DNA of 64,000 nt from an uncultured Clostridia bacterium (GCA_946406145.1 CAMJJL010000001.1:62001-126000), one strand, 5' to 3'; counted from the first letter of the stretch, positions 25,304-35,078 are shown. Notes: generated by a model from the sequence alone, not told the origin. Numbers and translations are program-made.

Positions 25304-26110
25304 ATGGCTGAGGATAACAAAGTTGAGAATATCGTCCCATCGGAAGAAACCGATGCAACTATAACAGAAAACGCCGCACCCGAGGATCTTTCCGAAAACG
25401 ATGAATCAAATGCCGAAAAGCCCGAGAAAAAATCCTTTTGGAACGAGAACAAGATCGAGATCATCGTGGCGATCCTTCTCGGCGTGACCGCGCTGCTGAC
25501 GGCGTGGGCGTCGTGGATCGGATCTCTGCACAGCGGCATCCAGGCAATCAACTTTACCAAAAGCAATAATACGTCTTCACAGGCAACTTCCGCGTATAAT
25601 CTCGGATTACAGATGTTTCTTTCCGACATCATGACCTGGAACACGATGATGGATTACTCCTTTGAAATGGCGATGGCGGAAGCTGACGGCAATCAGGATA
25701 AGGTGGATCTCATCAATGAAAAGCTCAAAACATATACGGAACAGAACGCGAGTGATATCCTGATGGAGGGTATCAAATGGATGAAGGAAAACGATGAGGA
25801 CAGTCCGTTCAAAATGCCGCAAATCACCGAAAAGTATTTTACGGACGCCGAAGAGAAGTCCGAGGAGGCGAGAGACCTGCTCAAAGAGGGCCAGAACGAT
25901 AACGCGCGCGGCGACGCCTATAATCTTGTGAGCGTCCTCTACTCACTGGTGCTTTTCCTGCTCGGTATCGTCGGAATATTTAAGCGGCTGCCGAACCGTA
26001 TCGGCGTTTTGTCGATCGCTTCTGTCATTCTGATCGGCGCTTTGATCTATATGCTGACGATCCCGCTGCCGACAGGCTTCAATATATGGAACTATATCGG
26101 ATTGAGGTAA
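25304..26110 (+). CDS. Membrane protein with acidic N-terminus (DUF4337-like)
   Basis: A 268-residue protein with an acidic, disordered first 40 residues, a membrane segment (IIVAILLGVTALLTAWASWIG), a soluble helical middle part and two membrane segments at the C-terminus. This layout resembles DUF4337-type proteins, but the match is only by pattern. AAGGAG precedes ATG 25304. It is followed after 44 nt by the GDPD gene and may share its transcript. Confidence 0.55.
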   Translation: MAEDNKVENIVPSEETDATITENAAPEDLSENDESNAEKPEKKSFWNENKIEIIVAILLGVTALLTAWASWIGSLHSGIQAINFTKSNNTSSQATSAYNLGLQMFLSDIMTWNTMMDYSFEMAMAEADGNQDKVDLINEKLKTYTEQNASDILMEGIKWMKENDEDSPFKMPQITEKYFTDAEEKSEEARDLLKEGQNDNARGDAYNLVSVLYSLVLFLLGIVGIFKRLPNRIGVLSIASVILIGALIYMLTIPLPTGFNIWNYIGLR

Positions 26111-26154
26111 AGATCCGATCTGGATAATAAGAAAAACCGGAGGGAATAATTCTA

Positions 26155-27912
26155 ATGAAAACAATCAAAAAGTGGCTTTTGCCGTACAAACAGGCGCTCC
26201 CCGCGCTGCTGCTTTATCAGATCATCGCAACGGTAGCTTCCGCTGCGTGGCTGGCTCTGTTCAAATGGATTGCCGGTCTGTTAATCCGCGGAACGGGTAA
26301 GGTGGCGATCAGCAGTGGTGATTTTCTCTTCCTGTTCAAAACATGGCAGGGTTATGTGATCATTCTGCTCGCCATCCTGACGCTGTTTTTATTGGTGGCG
26401 ATAGACATCAACCCGCTGGTCATCCTTTGCGGACGGATCCTCAAGGGAGAGAAACCGAATGTGCTGCTTTGCTTCAAGGAAGGATTTGTTTCACTGAAAC
26501 GCTTCTTTACCCCCGGCGGATTCGTCGTTGTCCTGTATCTTTCCTTGCTGGCACCTATTCTGGGCTTCGGCGTTTCGATCTCTCTGACGCAGAATCTCTA
26601 TATCCCGAAATTCATCACCTCGGTCATCTACTCGACCCCGATGTTTCTGATCCCCGTGATCATCGTTGTTGCATTACTGCTGGTCTTAGGCGTCATCTAC
26701 ATGTTCATTCTGCACGGAACCCTGCTGGATGGGATGAAGCTGAAGGACTCGGCGCGCAACTCGGTACGTCTTGTCAAAAAGAACTGGAAAAACTTTCTCA
26801 AAAATATCATCGTATTCGTTCTGCTGTACGCGGTAGTGCTCGGCTTGCTGCTCGGGCTTCTCGCGCTGGTTTTATGGATCAGATCGCTGATCCCGATGGC
26901 GGAAAACGTGAATCTGATCGTGTCACTGGTGCTGATGCTGGTCATCCTGTTCCCGATGTTGTACATTGTCGCACTGTTCATGCCGAATTATGTTTTGAAG
27001 CTCACCATGCTCTACAATCGCTATCAGAGCGAGGACGGATGGGAGTATCAGAAGCGTGAACCGCGCAAATCTCCTCTGGTGATCGCCAACGTGGTTCTCG
27101 TTGTTCTGGCGATTGTCGGTCTCACCGTGGTCGTAGCGACGATGGGCGAGGAGCTGTTCCCCAATGAGGTCAAGACCGGATATATCGCGCACCGCGCCGG
27201 CGGTAACGAAGCCCCCGAAAATACCGTGGCGGGCGTTGACGCCGCCTACAAGCTCGGCGCATCCGGAGCGGAGATCGATATCCAGCGTACCTCCGACGGT
27301 CATTATGTCGTCAACCATGACGCGGACTTCGCCCGTACCTGCGGCGTAGCAAAGAAGCCTTCCGAAATGACCCTCGCTGAGGTAAAGGAGTTGAAGGTGG
27401 ACGGCGAACCCGTAGCGACCTTTGAAGAGATGCTCGACGCCAGCCACAAACGCGTGATCCTCTATGTCGAGCTCAAGGGCGAGACAGCCGATCAGCAGAT
27501 GGCGGACGACGCCGTGCGTATCATCAAGGAAAGAGGCATGGAGAAGGAGACTGTCCTCATCTCCCTGCAATATGATCTGATCGATTACATCTCGAACACG
27601 TATCCGGAAATGGAAACGGGTTATCTCACCTTCGTATCCTTCGGCGATACCGCTGCGCTCAACTGTGATTACCTCGCTTTGGAAGAGGAAACATCTACTC
27701 ACAGCATGATCAGCAGTATCCACGACAAAGGCAAGAAGGTCTTTGTCTGGACGGTCAACGATGAGGAAGACCTGTACAAGTTCCTCAGCAGCGACGCCGA
27801 TGAGATCATCACCGACAATGTTTCCGGCGCAAAAGCAACCAAAGCATTGCTCGAAGAAAGATCGCTGTTTGACAGAATGGTAGACGATGTAACAGATCTG
27901 TTCTTCGGATGA
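26155..27912 (+). CDS. Membrane-anchored glycerophosphodiester phosphodiesterase
   Basis: A 585-residue protein. The first ~330 residues form a membrane domain of the GPDPase_memb type with about eight segments. The C-terminal catalytic domain has AHRAGGNEAPENT, GAEIDIQ, VVNHDADFART and YVELKGE, which carry the His, Glu and Asp residues of the GDPD active site. It hydrolyses glycerophosphodiesters to glycerol-3-phosphate and an alcohol, possibly from lipids or lipoteichoic acid. The catalytic domain probably faces outward. Start codon ATG 26155 has GGAGGG upstream. Confidence 0.88.
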   Translation: MKTIKKWLLPYKQALPALLLYQIIATVASAAWLALFKWIAGLLIRGTGKVAISSGDFLFLFKTWQGYVIILLAILTLFLLVAIDINPLVILCGRILKGEKPNVLLCFKEGFVSLKRFFTPGGFVVVLYLSLLAPILGFGVSISLTQNLYIPKFITSVIYSTPMFLIPVIIVVALLLVLGVIYMFILHGTLLDGMKLKDSARNSVRLVKKNWKNFLKNIIVFVLLYAVVLGLLLGLLALVLWIRSLIPMAENVNLIVSLVLMLVILFPMLYIVALFMPNYVLKLTMLYNRYQSEDGWEYQKREPRKSPLVIANVVLVVLAIVGLTVVVATMGEELFPNEVKTGYIAHRAGGNEAPENTVAGVDAAYKLGASGAEIDIQRTSDGHYVVNHDADFARTCGVAKKPSEMTLAEVKELKVDGEPVATFEEMLDASHKRVILYVELKGETADQQMADDAVRIIKERGMEKETVLISLQYDLIDYISNTYPEMETGYLTFVSFGDTAALNCDYLALEEETSTHSMISSIHDKGKKVFVWTVNDEEDLYKFLSSDADEIITDNVSGAKATKALLEERSLFDRMVDDVTDLFFG

Positions 27913-27961
27913 TCCTCCGCTGTCATTTTGGATGCGCTTTTGATCGATAAGGAGAGAGTAT

Positions 27962-28429
27962 ATGAAAGAAAGAAAAATGAGGCGCTACCAAAATCTTTTG
28001 ACGGTCAGCGGCCTCGGTGTAATCATATTCGGTTTATGGAGCGTTTTTAAAACGATTCTGCTTCTTTTCATGAAAGAGGAGACATTTGGTGATATCCCGG
28101 ATGAAACCTATATCCGTGTGATATTTTTTGCGATCCTCGGAGGAATCTTGCTGTTCGATGTTTTGCTGCGCTTATATGTCGGACTGTCGGCACGCGCCGA
28201 GGGATTCGGAAAGAAGAAGGGCTATGCGTATGTCGTCGTTGCCGTATTGATGGCGTTTGCTTCTCTGGCTTCTCTTGTGCTGATCTTTTTTGATACGAAT
28301 GAACAATCGATTTGGGAGCTGGTCGTATCCGTTATCGTTGAAGCGACGTCTTTGATCGTCACGATCGAGCTGCTGGTCGGCGCTTTTACCGTTAAAAAGC
28401 TGAAAAAAGAGCTGGGGGAGGTGTCGTAA
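27962..28429 (+). CDS. Four-segment membrane protein, unrecognised
   Basis: A 155-residue protein with four predicted membrane helices and basic ends. AAGGAGAG precedes the ATG. Its stop shares one base with the next start (TAATG), so it is cotranslated with the DUF6765 gene. Function unknown; it begins a three-gene unit with DUF6765 and DUF308 genes. Confidence 0.6.
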   Translation: MKERKMRRYQNLLTVSGLGVIIFGLWSVFKTILLLFMKEETFGDIPDETYIRVIFFAILGGILLFDVLLRLYVGLSARAEGFGKKKGYAYVVVAVLMAFASLASLVLIFFDTNEQSIWELVVSVIVEATSLIVTIELLVGAFTVKKLKKELGEVS

Positions 28430-29601
28430 TGCAAAAGGATTTTCACTATTATGCTACCTACTGCGCCGCGTTCCTAGCCGGTTATTCTCATGAAGAGAGC
28501 CTCTCTATCTGCTACAGCGCGCAGTTTGTCGACTGGTGCTCCGCTACGCTTCTCTCAAAGCTGAAAGCGCCGCGTTCCGCCGCGACGACACAGCTGCAGC
28601 TTGAAATGATGGACACGAGAACCGACCGCGTCGGGCTGCAGGATATCACCCGTATCTGGGCGTCGTTTCATTTTCTTCCATATGATCTTCACGCGACAAG
28701 GAAGGGCTGCGGAAAAAGGTATCTGGATAAATACCGCCTGATCTGCAAGCCGAACAGCGATCTGGTCGTCGAAACCGTGAATCTTGCAAAGGGCAAATCC
28801 CTGCAGGCGGCGGGCGTTGCGATGCACGTTCTCGCGGATACATGGGCGCACAGCTATTTTGCCGGTACGCCTTCGTTCGCGATCAACAACACCAACTATC
28901 ACTTCTATGAGCTGGTGCCCGACGGAGACGGCTTTGAGGAGAGAAAGATCAAATTCATTCACAGCACGAGCGCTCCCGATGATTTTGAGAAAAGCGTTTA
29001 TGTCAACAGCCTGTACCAGACCAGCGAGAAATCGATTATGAATCTCGGTCACGGACGCGCGGGACATCTGCCGGATTACAGCTTTATGCGCTACAAATAT
29101 CTGCCGGCATGGGCGGATTATGAGGAGATCCTCAAGGATAATCCCAAGGAATACTTCAATGCGTTTTGTCAGATGGTATACGCGCTGCGCTATCTGCGCG
29201 GTGAGAGTCAGACCTTTGAAAAAGAGACCTACGACACCGAGAAGGTCGCGCCCTATGCGTCAAGGATCAAGGAGATTCTGATCAAGCGTCAGGGTGAGGC
29301 AGGAGCCTGTGAAGATTGGAAAGCGTTCGGCGAAGAGCTCTCCGGCTGCACGATCGACGACTTTGATATGGAGCGTTATCAGGAGGAATATACCGGCGCG
29401 GACAAGGAGCGGAAAAGCACCACGTTCCTCGGCAGATTTTTTCTTGCCGCGTTATCACAAAAGAGTATGGTGACCAACCGCATCTTCAAATCCGGCAATA
29501 AGCTGGCAGGTTATTCCGTCGACTATGAAAAGAAAGGGTTTCACGGTAATCGTGATTTCAAGGATTTGGTCGATCAGCAGAAAGGGGACGATCAAGTATG
29601 A
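28429..29601 (+). CDS. DUF6765 family protein
   Basis: A 390-residue protein with conserved-looking MQKDFHYYATYCAAFLAGYS at the N-terminus and AMHVLADTWAHSYFAG in the middle. The His/Asp arrangement (HVLADTWAH) resembles the zinc-dependent phospholipase C/S1-P1 nuclease fold, which I infer only from the motif. No signal peptide is seen. It is tightly placed between two membrane protein genes (1-nt and 4-nt overlaps), so a membrane-linked role is plausible. Confidence 0.7.
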   Translation: MQKDFHYYATYCAAFLAGYSHEESLSICYSAQFVDWCSATLLSKLKAPRSAATTQLQLEMMDTRTDRVGLQDITRIWASFHFLPYDLHATRKGCGKRYLDKYRLICKPNSDLVVETVNLAKGKSLQAAGVAMHVLADTWAHSYFAGTPSFAINNTNYHFYELVPDGDGFEERKIKFIHSTSAPDDFEKSVYVNSLYQTSEKSIMNLGHGRAGHLPDYSFMRYKYLPAWADYEEILKDNPKEYFNAFCQMVYALRYLRGESQTFEKETYDTEKVAPYASRIKEILIKRQGEAGACEDWKAFGEELSGCTIDDFDMERYQEEYTGADKERKSTTFLGRFFLAALSQKSMVTNRIFKSGNKLAGYSVDYEKKGFHGNRDFKDLVDQQKGDDQV

Positions 29602-30131
29602 GCAGTGGTCAGCGAATCAAAAATGTCTTGATCGGTATCCTGATCATCCTGGGCGCGGTGATACTGATTGCCTTTCCCGAAGAGGGCATCGTCATTACCG
29701 CTTCTATCCTGAGCATATCTCTGTTTGTTTACGGAATCAAAACTTTGATCTATTACATCACGATGACGCGACATATGGTCGGTGGGAGAATCATGCTGTA
29801 TCTAGCCGTCGTCGTACTGGATCTCGGAATGTTCACGATGATGCTGACGAATATTCCGAAAATGTATATCGCCCTGTATCTTGTGGTGGTTTACGCGTTC
29901 TCCGGAGCGATTGATATTCTGCGCGCATTGGAAGCAAAGAAGTATCAGGCGCCGTCATGGCGATTCAGCCTGATATCGGGTATCATCAACGTCGTCATCG
30001 CGATCCTTTGCATCGTCTTTATCGGTTCGACCAATATGATCGTGTATTTATACAGTGCCGGTCTGATCTATTCCGCGATCGTCCGTATCATCACGGCGTT
30101 CCGCAAAACCGCGATCGTATATATTCAGTGA
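29598..30131 (+). CDS. DUF308 (HdeD-like) membrane protein
   Basis: A 177-residue protein with six membrane helices in the regular HdeD pattern (start: NVLIGILIILGAVILIAFPE; repeated ILxGxxxI units). HdeD in Escherichia coli relates to acid resistance; in Clostridia the function is unknown. It overlaps the DUF6765 stop by 4 nt and is followed by a strong terminator. Confidence 0.75.
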   Translation: MSSGQRIKNVLIGILIILGAVILIAFPEEGIVITASILSISLFVYGIKTLIYYITMTRHMVGGRIMLYLAVVVLDLGMFTMMLTNIPKMYIALYLVVVYAFSGAIDILRALEAKKYQAPSWRFSLISGIINVVIAILCIVFIGSTNMIVYLYSAGLIYSAIVRIITAFRKTAIVYIQ

Positions 30132-30167
30132 TTGCTGCAAAAATGATCAATAATTGATGCAATGGTT

Positions 30168-30204
30168 AACGCCGTAGGAATTTTGTATTCCTGCGGCGTT
30201 TTTT
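30168..30204 (+). terminator. Terminator after the DUF308 gene
   Basis: AACGCCGTAGGAAT / ATTCCTGCGGCGTT hairpin followed by TTTT. This is the last chromosomal feature before mobile-element DNA. Confidence 0.85.
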
Positions 30205-30289
30205 GGTTCGTCAGACTTATACCTGCAAATCCCGTGCCGATTCTCTCAAAGAATCAACGGTTTCGGTATCTTTGCCAACCACTTTTTTT

Positions 30290-30440
30290 GCTGAGATTGT
30301 TGCCGTACCGTATTGTGGCTTGAGAAGGGGAGAGAAGTTGGGATTGGAGCACAAGGGTATAGATTTTGAAAAATCTAATGAAGGATGCTCCGGATTGTAT
30401 TGCAAACTTGCTTGAAAACAGGCTAAAGCCAATTTTATAA
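30290..30440 (+). pseudogene. Decayed tyrosine integrase, 3' part
   Basis: One frame encodes YCGLRRGEKLGLEHKGIDF, close to CGLRRGECLGLEFGDVDY around the catalytic Arg of the intact integrase at 49608-50873. After a deletion and frame change it encodes KDAPDCIANLLENR, similar to the intact protein's end (EDACNTLAGLLKTE). The His/Tyr catalytic part between them is deleted. It is followed by the same about 100-bp end sequence found after the intact integrase, so it marks an earlier, related element at the same site. Confidence 0.75.
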
Positions 30441-30461
30441 ACAAAAATATATACTAAAATG

Positions 30462-30560
30462 AAATGGAGCAGTATTGGAAGTAAAAGAAAACCCCCGATA
30501 ATGGCTTAGATAAGCCAAAATCGAGGATTTCGGATGCTGGCGTAGAGTGAGGGATTTGAA
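30462..30560. repeat. Left copy of the element's right end plus attL core
   Basis: About 99 bp closely similar to 50911-51010, including a terminator-like hairpin (ATGGCTTA..TAAGCCA) and the 23-bp core at 30538-30560 that matches the 3' end of tRNA-Ser. The core is attL of the present element; the sequence before it belongs to the earlier element. Confidence 0.8.
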
Positions 30561-31757
30561 TTTTGAAACATAGATTGCAGATTATTGCAGTTTATAGCAT
30601 AATCCCACAATTCAAGCCGTTTTTATTGCTTATACATTTCAGATTGTTTCAGTTCGTTTCATATCCATAGCAAACTGTTATGAGCATGATATGAACAAAT
30701 CCCCATTAAGCACCAGTAGCACCAAAGTAAATATACCTGAGTAACTACCACAGCAATTAGTTATTGAGTTGTATTTATCATAGTACGATCTGACCATTAC
30801 GGCATTTTAATTTACTCACAACTTAAAATTCTAATTTCATAACACATAATACCGCTATTGCTGCGAGAGTTTAAGCGTGGTATGTTTCTTTGTTTTAATC
30901 GCAAGTTTATACTCCAAAGCTAAAAATTCGATACAGGGCAATCTGAGGCGAAACAGAGCTATATTTTTTCAATGTATTTAAAAATTTGATATTGTGATTC
31001 TATGTTGATTTGAGTATAAGAGTTTTATCATGATTGATGGTAGTAGATCAGGGATCAGTAAAGAGTAACCGAAGTGACTTTACTGCATCAAAAAACGCTG
31101 TATAATATGCAAAAAATATTCAGCATGGATAGATGTCCCCTTACCCTCAACAGCCCAAATTTTTTCAAAAATGGCTTACCTATGCGGTTTTCTGCTTTTG
31201 GTTGATATTGTCTATAATTCCAATATAGAAATATTCATTTTTTCAAGGCTTGAAAATTCCCTTAATTACTGGACTTTTGAAAGCTCAAAATGTATATTTA
31301 TGCACCAAAACAGAAATATCCACTATTAGGAGAGAAGACATATATGAATATACATAAACGATTTTTGAAAGAGTTTTAAGTGTTTTGAAGTCAGATCAGC
31401 GTATAGCCTTAATTGTAGGCAATATTTCAAATCTTGAAAAAGCGAATTACCTATAATTAAGGTAATGCCGATTTTTGCAAATCTCCACTTATGGGAGAGC
31501 GATAAATGGTAGTGATTTATAATTCTGATTTAGAATAATAAACAGCTTGTAGGGGGTATGTCTACCCTATGTTACGCTACCAAAACAATCTTAATATATT
31601 GCTTTGATTTTAGGTAATTGATGCTGAGTGCTAAAAAATCCTCATAAATTGCCTGTACCTTAAATCAAGGTAATATCTAAAAATCAAAATATCCACTTAA
31701 AGGAGAGCAAGGTTTTTCGCTTTACTTTTTCTTTTTTTCTCTTTTTTTTATGCAAAC
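30561..31757. other. 1.2 kb gene-poor left arm of the element
   Basis: No convincing coding region. The DNA is AT-rich. It holds three related regulatory-looking units (31306-31707) and a 25-nt segment at 31167-31191 that recurs with two mismatches at 47311-47335. Very short frames follow the ribosome-site-like parts but none looks real. Confidence 0.5.
31306..31707 (+). repeat. Three copies of a hairpin plus ribosome-site-like unit
   Basis: Units end at 31334, 31499 and 31707 with ATCCACTATTAGGAGAG, CTCCACTTATGGGAGAG and ATCCACTTAAAGGAGAG. In units two and three a hairpin with ACCT / AGGT arms lies about 30 nt before. In each unit the TCC could pair with the following GGA of the ribosome site. 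They look like repeated leader sequences whose genes are gone or very short. Confidence 0.5.
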
Positions 31758-31775
31758 AAGTTTACCTGTAAACTT
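31758..31775. promoter_or_regulatory. Palindromic operator before the small HTH gene
   Basis: AAGTTTAC-CT-GTAAACTT, a near-perfect 18-bp palindrome 36 nt upstream of the HTH start; a likely autoregulatory site. Confidence 0.5.
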
Positions 31776-31811
31776 ACTTATTAAAACTTTTATTTGAAAG
31801 GTGGTGACAAC

Positions 31812-31997
31812 ATGAACGATAACTTGAAAGAAAGGATCAGGATTTTCCTTGATGAACTTGGTATTACTGCGACTGCGTTTTGTAAGAGAGTAGATATATC
31901 CTATTCTACTTATCAAAACTGGAAACGAGATACTCAAAGACTTTCTCTTAAAACGCAAGAGAAGATTTCTAATTATTTGGCTAAGTATAATTTTTAG
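31812..31997 (+). CDS. Small Xre/Cro-type HTH regulator
   Basis: A 61-residue protein that is essentially one helix-turn-helix domain (FLDELGITATAFCKRVDISYSTYQNWKRDT). I use ATG 31812 behind AAAGGTGGTG; the track start at 31794 lies before that site. A palindrome just upstream suggests that it controls its own transcript and perhaps the tail gene that follows 28 nt later. Confidence 0.75.
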   Translation: MNDNLKERIRIFLDELGITATAFCKRVDISYSTYQNWKRDTQRLSLKTQEKISNYLAKYNF

Positions 31998-32025
31998 ATC
32001 AGCGAATAAAAGGAGGCGATTTATT

Positions 32026-32109
32026 ATGTTAAATAATGAAGTACCTAAAATTAATGTGTATAGTCTTGAAAGGAAACTTTCTACAGAATGGGGGCTTTCT
32101 AATGATTGA
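32026..32109 (+). CDS. 27-residue leader ORF overlapping the tail gene
   Basis: Starts at ATG 32026 after an excellent AGGAGG site and ends in TGA overlapping the start of the tail gene by 8 nt. Its sequence EVPKINVYSLERK resembles EAPEIYVYSPDRR near the start of the tail protein, so it appears to be a duplicated 5' end. It may serve translational coupling. Confidence 0.5.
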   Translation: MLNNEVPKINVYSLERKLSTEWGLSND

Positions 32110-34936
32110 CCATGTTGAAGCTCCTGAGATTTATGTATATAGTCCTGATAGAAGAAAGAATTACGGTGTTCTTCGTAATTTAGAAGAATTTACTGAAGAT
32201 GTTAGATTTAATACCTGTTCAGAAGTACAACTGAAAGTCGCTAATAAGATTTGCGATCCTTTAACTGGTGAATGGATTGAAAACCCTGTGTATGAAAATC
32301 TTGAAAAAAATAACCTTTTGTTTCTGTGTGATGACAATGAGTATTTTTCTTTTCCTAATAGGACATTAAGAGATGATTATAGGGCAAAAACTTATGGATG
32401 GTTGCCATATAATTATGGAAGGCGAACTGATAATGGTTATGTATCTATGACTTATGAAAATACAAAAGATACAGGTAACGATGATGGGGTATTAGTTGGA
32501 TTTGCTTTGCAACCCGAAACATTACTACATAATATCAGTGTAGTTGGTGGTTTTCAATGGACTAATTTAGCTGAAATACAAAGTAACGGTTCTTTAGTGC
32601 GTTCTCCGAGTAATTGGTATAGTAATTGTAACAATGTGGCTTGTCATGATTATATACATATTGAGCCTTATGATGTTTTATCTTTTAGAAGTCAATATTA
32701 TAAAGGTGCAACAGGAAATAATATTAGGTATAAATTGTATACCGTTATGTTTTATACAGCGAATGATGCTAATACTTGTCTTGGATATTTAACTTTAAAG
32801 ACGGATTCAAATGCTACAACAAGAATCAATCCTGTTAAAAGATTTAGTATTAATTCATTAACATCCAGTGATGATATTACTTATAATCTTCAAAATTCAG
32901 ACGTATATCCTAATTATCAAAATATGTCTACACAACAAAAATTTGATGCTTTAAAAAATGCGTTGTCAAACGGTGGCTATATACGAATAGATGCTGTAGA
33001 TAATGAAAAGAAAACGCAAGACACATTAACTACTCAAAGTCAAGTAAATGATTATAAATCATATTCTTCATATTACTATACTTATGATGGTTTAATACAT
33101 ATGGGTTGGTCGTTTCCTTATAATGGTTGGGTGAACTTGTATAGTGGTCAAAGATTTTGTTCTCAAATAGATAATGATATTACTGAAGGTAGTTATGGAT
33201 TACCTCTACATTGGTTTGTCATTACTGATATTGATGAAGATTACGATGGTAATATGAGTTTTAAAACAGTTACAGCTTATTCTTATGAATATACTTTAAA
33301 TAATCGTTGTATTTCATTGTCAGAGGATACTTTACCATTTTACATACCCGATAAGATTATTGAAGCAGTAAATAATAGTGAATGGATTGTAGATAAAGAA
33401 TATGGCAATTATAATACTACTGCTTCAAGGGGCGCACAATGTTTAAAGTCTGGTATTCTTAATCAAATATTAGAGTTATTACCAGAATGGAGAGTTGGTC
33501 ACATTTCATCGAAACTAATGACAAGATATAGAACTGTAGGAGATGTAGATAATTCTCATTTATATTCATTTTGTATGAATGACATTGAAACATTGTATCA
33601 ATGTTATTTTGTATTTGATTGTGATAATAGAACTATATCGGCTTATACTCAGGAAGATATTATAAATAATTCTAATTCAAATATAATATTGAATTGGCAA
33701 AACGCATTAAAGAGTTTAAAGATTAAGGATCAGGATAAGAATTTTATTACTGCTTTGCGTGTTCATACTGCTGACGATACTTATGGAATTGGGCTTGTAA
33801 ATCCTACTGGTAATGCTTTTATTTATAATTTTAATTCTGTTTTAGATAAAATGGATTTTGTTGCTGACACTTCAGATAATGATCCCTTGTCAAGAAATAA
33901 GATTACCGAAAATGGTGTTACAAGAAACCGAACATTAAAAGAAGCTGTAATAGCATTACAAAACTTTTTAGCAACTCCTAATGTAACTGTTAATGGAGTA
34001 ACAATAAATAGTTTAAGTGGTTTTAGAAATTATGCTCAAAAATTTGTAGAAGCTAATCTTAATTTAATTAAATCGGAATCGGCATTACAAATGTATATTT
34101 CTGATTACAAGAGCATTGTTAATCAAATTGCTGTTGCTGCTGAATATGCAGGACAATCAACATATTATCAGTATGAAAATGTTGAAACTGAGGATACTTT
34201 ATATAACCATAAAATATATCATCATTTTGACGAACAAGAAACTGTAAATGGTCAAGTTATATATCATAGTGGTTTTATTAATGATAATCTGTTTGGATCA
34301 TTACAAAGTGCTTCAAAAAAGTATTATGAAGCAAAAGATGAATATGATACTTATGTGTCAAATTATAATACTTATCTTAATATCTTAAAAGGCGTTGCTA
34401 AGAAAACAAATCTGAATTATTATAATCAAAAGAAATTGACAACAGCTTATGCTTCAGACAACACTATTGTTTTATCTTTGCTTACTCCTGCTGAAATATT
34501 GGCTTTACAACCTTTTATTCGTGAAGGTGACTGGACTAATGATAATAGTGTTTTCAGTGAAGATTACGATGCCAAGGATATTATCTCAACTTTGATTAGT
34601 GCGTTCGATCAAGCAAAAAGTGATATGGACACATTTTTGTCTAAACCGAGTTATGATTTTGAATCTGATGTAGTAAATTGGATTACAATACCAGAAATGC
34701 GACAGAATTATAAAAAACTTAAAGTAGGTAAAACATTATATATTAATTCTATTGACGATGAGTATGTAGTGCCTATGTTACTTGAATTGCATATTAACTA
34801 CTTTGACAAAGATGATTTCTTTATGACGTTTACTACAAATTATAAACGTAAGGTTACTGAGTTGAGATTTTATGATTTGTATTCAGAAGTTAATCGAATT
34901 AGTGCTACCGATAGCACGTTTACATTTAATGAATAA
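32102..34936 (+). CDS. Phage tail-tip / tail-associated protein
   Basis: A 944-residue protein. The N-terminus (APEIYVYSPDRRKNYGVL) and the middle (FVITDIDEDYDGNMSFKTVTAYSYEYTLNNR, then ITALRVHTADDTYGIGLVNPTG) match the pattern of siphophage tail-associated (Tal, gp37-like or prophage endopeptidase tail) proteins. A probable inserted carbohydrate- or receptor-binding region lies at about residues 95-330, and an alpha-helical part with Tyr-rich stretches follows residue 620. I prefer ATG 32102 behind GGGGG over the track's 32036. It has no other tail, capsid or packaging genes around it. The role may be receptor binding, or it may be a leftover. Confidence 0.65.
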   Translation: MIDHVEAPEIYVYSPDRRKNYGVLRNLEEFTEDVRFNTCSEVQLKVANKICDPLTGEWIENPVYENLEKNNLLFLCDDNEYFSFPNRTLRDDYRAKTYGWLPYNYGRRTDNGYVSMTYENTKDTGNDDGVLVGFALQPETLLHNISVVGGFQWTNLAEIQSNGSLVRSPSNWYSNCNNVACHDYIHIEPYDVLSFRSQYYKGATGNNIRYKLYTVMFYTANDANTCLGYLTLKTDSNATTRINPVKRFSINSLTSSDDITYNLQNSDVYPNYQNMSTQQKFDALKNALSNGGYIRIDAVDNEKKTQDTLTTQSQVNDYKSYSSYYYTYDGLIHMGWSFPYNGWVNLYSGQRFCSQIDNDITEGSYGLPLHWFVITDIDEDYDGNMSFKTVTAYSYEYTLNNRCISLSEDTLPFYIPDKIIEAVNNSEWIVDKEYGNYNTTASRGAQCLKSGILNQILELLPEWRVGHISSKLMTRYRTVGDVDNSHLYSFCMNDIETLYQCYFVFDCDNRTISAYTQEDIINNSNSNIILNWQNALKSLKIKDQDKNFITALRVHTADDTYGIGLVNPTGNAFIYNFNSVLDKMDFVADTSDNDPLSRNKITENGVTRNRTLKEAVIALQNFLATPNVTVNGVTINSLSGFRNYAQKFVEANLNLIKSESALQMYISDYKSIVNQIAVAAEYAGQSTYYQYENVETEDTLYNHKIYHHFDEQETVNGQVIYHSGFINDNLFGSLQSASKKYYEAKDEYDTYVSNYNTYLNILKGVAKKTNLNYYNQKKLTTAYASDNTIVLSLLTPAEILALQPFIREGDWTNDNSVFSEDYDAKDIISTLISAFDQAKSDMDTFLSKPSYDFESDVVNWITIPEMRQNYKKLKVGKTLYINSIDDEYVVPMLLELHINYFDKDDFFMTFTTNYKRKVTELRFYDLYSEVNRISATDSTFTFNE

Positions 34937-35017
34937 GAATTAATAATACTTCTTATTATTTTAAAAGCTAATTATATAATCTTTTCATGTTCTATCAGAG
35001 AATTAATAATATATTCA

Positions 35018-35046
35018 TTGACTTTTTAGATAATCTATGCTAATAT
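35018..35046 (+). promoter_or_regulatory. Promoter of the antisense (antitoxin) RNA
   Basis: TTGACT, 17-nt spacer, TAATAT; predicts a start near 35053. Confidence 0.65.
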
Positions 35047-35078
35047 TAAAAACGTGGAAACCAGACAGTTGCCACGTT
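35045..35078 (-). terminator. Terminator of the toxin mRNA
   Basis: On the minus strand AACGTGG...CCACGTT followed by TTTAATATT. It overlaps the antisense promoter, so the two transcripts overlap by about 100 nt. Confidence 0.6.
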
